NCBI GenBank assembly: GCA_014529385.2
Contig: CM043962.1
Span: 91,977,180-92,037,179 of the forward strand
DNA length: 60,000 nt
From: Adiantum capillus-veneris
Taxonomy: Eukaryota; Streptophyta; Polypodiopsida; Polypodiales; Pteridaceae
Direction of reading: 5' to 3'
Under the pieces are notes generated by a model that saw only the letters and a program-made list of their open reading frames with translations, made no database searches and was not told the DNA's origin. Shown here one piece after another: positions 53,972-60,000 of this stretch (the stretch's first letter is position 1; each line of letters begins with the position of its first letter). Position numbers and translations under genes: made by a program.

Positions 53972-53972
<1 letters not shown>
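53943..53972 (+). mobile_element. Candidate Helitron 3' terminus (hairpin + CTAG)
   Basis: GCCTACCGATAGGC (53943-53956) forms a 5-bp stem with a 4-nt loop. Twelve GC-rich bases follow, then CTAG at 53969-53972 and T. Plant Helitrons end in a short hairpin 10-12 nt before CTRR and insert between A and T, so all the expected parts are there. It lies downstream of RepHel on the right strand. If correct, genes A1-B2 are inside the Helitron. The 5' TC end is not identified. Confidence 0.45.

Positions 53973-53974
<2 letters not shown>

Positions 53975-54034
<60 letters not shown>
53975..54034. repeat. TG microsatellite
   Basis: About 29 TG units directly after the candidate Helitron end. Confidence 0.97.
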
Positions 54035-54039
<5 letters not shown>

Positions 54040-54044
54040 AGGAG

Positions 54045-54149
54045 TGCTATGTTGTACATATAGACATATTTGGAAAAATATCGAGATGCCTCAATACCTA
54101 TGTGACGAATCTTCGCTTCAAGTATGTGTGTGTGTGTGTGTGTGTGTAC

Positions 54150-54244
<95 letters not shown>

Positions 54245-54357
54245 ACATACATCCATACATACATACAAAGATAAAAGCAAGTAGGAGAGTGGAGCACAGA
54301 CATTGAATTCAATTGTGTTCCTATCATTGAAACCAATTTTAGAGCCCACTCTATTTA
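54045..54357. repeat. Repeat block R1, copy 1, containing TG and AT tracts
   Basis: Shares TGTACATATAGACATA, ACCTATGTGACRAATCTTCG, the microsatellite-bearing centre, CATCCATACATACATACAA and GTGGAGCACAGACATTGAAT with 55004-55240. This copy has an expanded AT run (54160-54241). A shorter third piece is near 54862-54925. Confidence 0.85.
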
Positions 54358-54370
54358 TTTATTTTTTAAT

Positions 54371-54855
<485 letters not shown>

Positions 54856-54922
54856 GTATAGTTATTTATTGGAACAATAGCAAGATACCTCAAGACCTAT
54901 GTACCAAATCTTTCCTTGAAGC

Positions 54923-54925
<3 letters not shown>

Positions 54926-54992
<67 letters not shown>
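54926..54992. repeat. TA then TG microsatellite
   Basis: TA (54926-54944) followed by about 24 TG units. Confidence 0.95.
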
Positions 54993-54995
<3 letters not shown>

Positions 54996-55003
54996 CACTA
55001 TGT

Positions 55004-55240
55004 GTACATATAGACATAATTGAAACAATATCAAAATGCCTCAAGACCTATGTGACAAATCTTCGCTTCAAGCAAAAAAATAAATTGTGTGTGTGTGTGT
55101 GTACATATAGATATATATGTATACATACATCCATACATACATACAAGGATAGAAGCAAGTAAGAGAGTGGAGCACAGACATTGAATCCAATTGTGTTCCT
55201 ATCATTGAAACCAATTCTAGAACCCACTCCATTTAAAAAC
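55004..55240. repeat. Repeat block R1, copy 2
   Basis: A diverged copy of 54045-54357 with shorter microsatellites (TG at about 55086-55102, TA at about 55110-55120). Confidence 0.85.
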
Positions 55241-55639
55241 AAGTGGAAGGGTCACGACGGCTTTCAAAAACAATAAGAAAGTGATTAAATTGTTAGGTGG
55301 AATTAAACTGGTATTAGTGTTTGGGAAAGGATTACCTCAGCTTAGTCTTGAGCCGATTGAAAATCGAGACTAGCTAACTGCAAACCATGGTAAACGGAAG
55401 AAAAACCGATGAAATATGTGAGAAAGTCGTCCAAAAATTTTGCAAATCTCAAAGTTTCTGCTAGTATTTTTGATTTTCTTCATTGTAAGGAAGAAACTCG
55501 ATCAGTAGCCGCTTAATAAAAGAGACTTTCTCGAACGTTAACACTGACTGCAATTAAGCTATAAAATGCAAGAAATGTAAAGCCATGTGAAGTTGTGAAA
55601 TGAAAGGTGAAATAAAAAGAACTAATGTGTGTATAGAAT

Positions 55640-55920
55640 TTATTAGAATTATGCAAAGTGAAGCTTCACTTTAGCATTCTAAAACAATAGAATGCAAAAA
55701 AAACATGTGTGTGTGTGTGTGTGTGTGTAAAATTTACTAAATTTATGCAAGGTGAAGCTTTACTTTAGCATTTTAAAACAATAGAATTCAAGAAAAGTAA
55801 AGACATGTCCCGATATGAAATGAAAGGTAAGTTTCCATCATGCATTGAAAACAATAGAATTCAAGAAAAGTAAAGACATGTCAGGATGTGAAATGAAAGG
55901 TAAGTCTCCATCGTGTGAGG
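55640..55920. repeat. Nested direct repeats in the element centre
   Basis: GCAARGTGAAGCTTYACTTTAGCATT occurs near 55653 and 55746 (written here in split form: GCAARGTGAAGC / TTYACTTTAGCATT). AAGTAAAGACATGTC with AATGAAAGGTAAGT occurs near 55795 and 55868. Confidence 0.8.
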
Positions 55921-55963
55921 ATGTGAACACTAAGGGTTTCTTTTAGAAAGCCAAAAATAAAAT

Positions 55964-56437
<474 letters not shown>

Positions 56438-56862
56438 TTAGTATATTGATTAGTTATACACACACATATATTAATTAGTTCTTTTTATTTCACTTTTCAT
56501 TTCACAACTTCATATGGCTTTACATTTCTTGCATTTTATAGCTTGATTCCAGTCAGTGTTAACGTTCGAAAAAGTCTCTTTTATTAAGCGACTATTAATC
56601 GAATTTCCTCCTTACAAAAAAAAAAAACGAGAAATACTATGAGAGAGTTTGAGATTTGCAAAATTTTTGGACAACTTTCTCACATATTTGATCAGTTTTT
56701 CTTCCATTTACCATGGTTTATAGCTAGCTAGTTTCGATTTTCAATCAGCTCAAGATTAAGCTAAGGCAATCCTTTCCCAAACACTGATACCAGTTTAATT
56801 CAACGTACATTTTTATCACTTTTTTATTGTTTTTGAAAGCAGTCGTGACCCTTTGACTTGTT

Positions 56863-57195
56863 CTATTCCTTTCTCCCTCCTCACCCTTACCTTTCACCTT
56901 TTAATCACCCTTCCCTTTCACCTTTTAAGTCAAAGGGAAACTTTCGTTCCATTCAAAACTCCTTTTTCCTTTTCGACTGCCCAAGGATCTCTTTAGATTC
57001 CGTCTAGTAAAGACATTGGGACTACCTAATTGAGGATATGGCTGGATGGATAAATGTATGGGTTTTAGCCAAAAATTGGTAGCCCCTATGATCCCATGGA
57101 ACACTATTTTTGTTGTTTCTTCTTAATACAACATCCCCCGTAATGTGGGAATTGCAAAAGAAAAACAAAATCATTAATTGTATTTCCATTATATT
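56863..57195. other. No recognisable gene
   Basis: Pyrimidine-rich start with a small duplication (CCTTTCACCTTTTAA, near 56890 and 56922), then ordinary sequence. Confidence 0.4.
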
Positions 57196-57330
57196 GGTAA
57201 GAACTCATTTTCACCAAGTGACCAATAAAAGTACTAAGAGCTTGTCAAGAGACAACAATAGACGTGCATGGCCATTAGCTTTCTTTTTGGTACTCCTTGG
57301 TAGAAAGTGCATATCATTTAGCATATTTCT
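57196..57330. repeat. Diverged copy of the 343-bp repeat unit
   Basis: AAGAACTCATTTTCACCAA, AGTACTAAGAGCTYGTCAAG and GCATGGCCATTAG match the tandem units at 59070-59752, with gaps. Confidence 0.7.
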
Positions 57331-57369
57331 AGCAGCCCTGCCAATTTTGGTTTTGGGGGTTTAATAGAA

Positions 57370-58208
57370 GGTATCTAAGGAGATACGCTTTTTGAAAAGA
57401 AAGAAAAGTCTCTCTCTATCATCTTTCCACGTGGAGAGAGCAAGTGGAGTAGAGATCGAAAGAGAGTACAAAATTTTTATTGAGAACTATAATCGTATGA
57501 GAGAGAGAGAGAGAGAGAGAGAGAAGAGATTTCTTTTTTGCGCTATTCGTGGCTCTGTGTCTACCGAACAAATGGTGGAGCTAATGCAGTCAGGAGATGG
57601 CATGCGTAGGAGCGATGCAAAAATAGAGGTGTTATATGTGGGAGCAATGGGGAAAGCAAGGCACTCTGCCATTTGCGGCGGTGACGGGGCATGCAGAGAA
57701 GGATTTCTTGGTCCCTCCGATGCGGAGCTCGTGCAGTTTGAGCTGGCTAGACATGTTTCTGGTTCACTGTGCAAGCTACGACAAAGACAGTGTGTATGTG
57801 TGTGTGTGTTGGTTCTGTGTGCCCCGGTCGCTTCTCAGTTGTCCATGCAGATCGTTGAAATGGAGTGTGATGAAGGTAGTGGCTGTGTATGCCTCGATCA
57901 CTGCTCTGTTGGCCAAGGGAGGACCTGCCATGGCTTTAAAGTGGAGGGGATATGGTGCTGATAAGAGTGAAGGGAGGGCAGGACGACACACGCAAAGGAT
58001 CAGCCGGGGGTAGGGGCTTGCATGCCTTTCGCCGAGTGAAGGGGTAATGCTAAAGGGAAGGAAACAGAAGCGCTTATCTGTGTTTGTACTCGGAGCAATG
58101 GGGAGAGAGATGGTCGGCAGAGAGAGGACGGCACCAATGTTGAGCACAAGACATAATGATAGCTCTGATTGTAGGTGGGAGCAATGATGCGGCAGGAAAG
58201 CTAGCAAT

Positions 58209-58267
<59 letters not shown>

Positions 58268-58630
58268 GCTTGTGCAGGTGCTGAGAAAGGCTAGCAAAGC
58301 TACGTGGTGGTTGGCAGAGCAGCAGCGAGAGAGAGGGCGGAGGGTCGCAATGCGGAAATGGCACGATGCAAGGCGGAGCATGGAGCAGGCAGCCAAGGCG
58401 AGGGGATTCTCTTTTCCCTTGGAATTGAAGATTCCTTTGGAATCTTCTTAACTAATTAATGGGTTATCTCGAAGAAGACCCAGGTGCACAAAAGCATTGA
58501 TCAGGGGTATCTTAGAAGATGCCCCAATTTGGATGAAAAGTAAAGTAAAATGCGTTACAGGAAGTCGCATCAAAGCAAGAGACCTCACACGGCAAGGCAA
58601 GAGCAAGTACATCAAAGACCCAGATGGTGG
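57370..58630. other. GC-richer segment with no recognised gene
   Basis: Base composition is higher than around it from about 57540 to 58400. There are frames of 189 codons (57392-57961, +) and 206 codons (58396-57776, -), both crossing GA/TC microsatellites (57497-57522, 58210-58264) and lacking domains. GGAGCAATG recurs near 57642, 58093 and 58180. It could be part of a large unclassified transposon. I do not call a protein. Confidence 0.4.
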
Positions 58631-58638
58631 GATGGAAG

Positions 58639-58851
58639 CAGTGTTCGAAAAAAACCTAGGTTTAGTGTAATCCCACCTACAAATTTTGAGATTTGCCTCT
58701 AAATTTTATATTTAAAGGTGAGAAAACTTACAAAATTTTGAAAAAATTAGTGTAATTTGGTGTAAAAACCTTCAAATTTTGTCAATTTACCTTTCTGTTT
58801 CACATACGTAGGTTTGCCAAGTTTTTGGAAAAAGGTTTTTTTCGAGCACTG
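58639..58851. mobile_element. hAT-type MITE, 213 bp
   Basis: The ends are CAGTGTTCGAAAAAAACC (58639-58656) and GGTTTTTTTCGAGCACTG (58834-58851), inverted repeats with one mismatch. The flanks are a perfect 8-bp duplication GATGGAAG (58631-58638 and 58852-58859). An 8-bp duplication and CAGTG-type termini are diagnostic of the hAT superfamily. The AT-rich interior has no ORF, so the element is non-autonomous. Confidence 0.9.
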
Positions 58852-59069
58852 GATGGAAGGCAACGAGCACAGGACGCGATCAGAAGCAACCATGCTAGGG
58901 GAGGACACATACGATGGCCGATGACCCAGAAAACTCTCTTTTGTTTTTGAGAGGATGTCGCTAGCCCTGCAGGCTCTGCATTATGGTATATTAGCATAGG
59001 CTGAACGCCATGTGTAAGGCCCAAGGTTCTGCATTCAATTGATGATCGTTGAATGAGAGTTTCAGTAGA

Positions 59070-59752
59070 GATTGGTGTCTCTTGGGAAGGAATCTCATTA
59101 GATTCCACCTAATATAGAGATAGTAGATCGTAGGAGAGAGAGAGTAGCAAGAACTCATTTTCACTAGATACTGTTTAAAGTACTAAGAGCTCGTCAAGAC
59201 CCACCAACAACACCTTTGCATGGCCATTAGTTTTCTCTTTCCACTTGTTTCCCTTTGGTCGAAAGCATAAAACTACCGTGAATCACAGAAAGGATTGATA
59301 ATACTGACGTTATGCAATATACAAGACCAATCAACAATTGATTGGTTACCATTTTTTTGCATGGAAATGACATTCAAAATAACATAAATAATTTCTTTTG
59401 CTTGAAATGTTAGATTGGTGTCTCTTTGGGAAGGAATCTCATTAGATTCCACCTAATATAGAGATAGTAGACCACAGGAGAGAGAGAGTATAGCAAGAAC
59501 TCATTTTCACCAAATACTATTCAAAGTACTAAGAGCTCGCCAAGACCCACCAACAACACCTTTGCATGGCCATTAGTTTTCTCTTTCCACTTGTTTCCCT
59601 TTGGTTGAAAGCGTAAAACTACCATGAATCACCGAAAGGATTGATAATACTGACATTATGCAATATACAAGACCAATCAACAATTGATTGGTTGCCATTT
59701 TTTTCCGCATGGAAATGACATTCAAAATAACATAAATGCTAGAAATGTTTAT
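59070..59752. repeat. 343-bp tandem duplication
   Basis: Unit 1 is 59070-59412 and unit 2 is 59413 to about 59752, with few differences by eye. Each contains GATTGGTGTCTCT at the start and CAATCAACAATTGATTGG, a perfect inverted repeat around AATT. A diverged relative is at 57196-57330. Confidence 0.92.
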
Positions 59753-60000
59753 TGACCCGTCAAGAAAGAGATTTCACAAGCACATTCTCCATCATCTCCG
59801 CTTTAAAAACAACAGCTAAAAGAGATTTTGAAATTGAGTTGCTTTGAGTGTATAACGCTTATGTCTTGTTTTCCATTTCACCTCAAATCCTTTTTGGCTT
59901 GTTAAAACAAGCCATCAGGGAGAAGGATGAAAGGTCATTCATCTGCTATTGTTGGACATGTGTCCCTCAAACGCGGGGCTTAAAAGTGTTGGAAACATAA
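59753..60000. other. No recognisable gene at the window end
   Basis: Short frames only. A gene continuing past the window cannot be excluded. Confidence 0.4.

Noticed and set aside
53706-54260. 184-codon minus-strand frame and several overlapping plus-strand frames
   Set aside because: Translated AT/TG/TC microsatellites (YI, TH, RE repeats), not a gene.
56890-56940. Small pyrimidine duplication as a regulatory element
   Set aside because: Too short and low-complexity to support any function.
57392-58396. Frames of 189 (+) and 206 (-) codons as genes
   Set aside because: They overlap on opposite strands, cross microsatellites and show no domain.

Overview
This is a eukaryotic window with low gene density and many transposons. 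It is almost certainly from the nuclear genome of a land plant with a large genome. The evidence is spliceosomal introns, Ty3/gypsy elements of plant type primed from the initiator-Met tRNA, a plant-style RepHel Helitron, the end of an adenylate kinase gene of organellar type, and very long dinucleotide and poly-G/C tracts. A fern or other non-flowering plant is my guess from general resemblance only. Nothing looks prokaryotic; there are no operons and no CRISPR.

Layout. 1-4.2 kb: the last two exons of an adenylate kinase-like gene (+), separated by a 3.5 kb intron that holds a LINE (-) with an internal inversion and two head-to-head tRNA-derived SINE copies. 4.2-18.8 kb: satellite-like duplications, microsatellites, a gypsy pol relic (7.7-8.9 kb, +), a SINE copy, a foldback, a MITE-like element and a decayed gag-like region on the minus strand (13.5-16.0 kb). 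18.8-22.1 kb: a heavily decayed gypsy gag-pol (+). 22.1-30.5 kb: a Tat/Athila-like gypsy element (+) with an additional coiled-coil ORF after integrase, followed by the integrase tail of a second such element. 30.5-39.0 kb: an 8.5 kb gypsy element (-) with LTRs, primer-binding site and perfect 5-bp target duplications (GGGAT), in which an internal 2.75 kb segment is inverted; it sits inside the second Tat-like element. 39.0-43.9 kb: the continuation of that element, with an unrecognised coiled-coil ORF region, an LTR with a TATA box and the start of a gag. 44.6-54.0 kb: a Helitron region with two unknown ORFs, a damaged RepHel gene (HUH Rep plus SF1 helicase) and a cluster of four small unknown genes in two paralogous pairs. 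A textbook-looking Helitron 3' end lies at 53,943-53,972. 54-60 kb: nested duplications, a 1.6 kb element with roughly 400-bp inverted repeats, a GC-richer stretch with no recognisable gene, a hAT-type MITE with a perfect 8-bp target duplication and a 343-bp tandem duplication.

Functionally, only the adenylate kinase exons look like a normal host gene. The retroelement proteins are all broken by stops or frameshifts, and several stops fit C-to-T change (CAG/CAA/CGA to TAG/TAA/TGA), as expected for old methylated transposons. The most interesting unexplained coding signal is the four-gene cluster behind the Helitron helicase. Two of those genes share first and second exons of exactly 58 and 73 bp and also share a frame break at the same homologous position.
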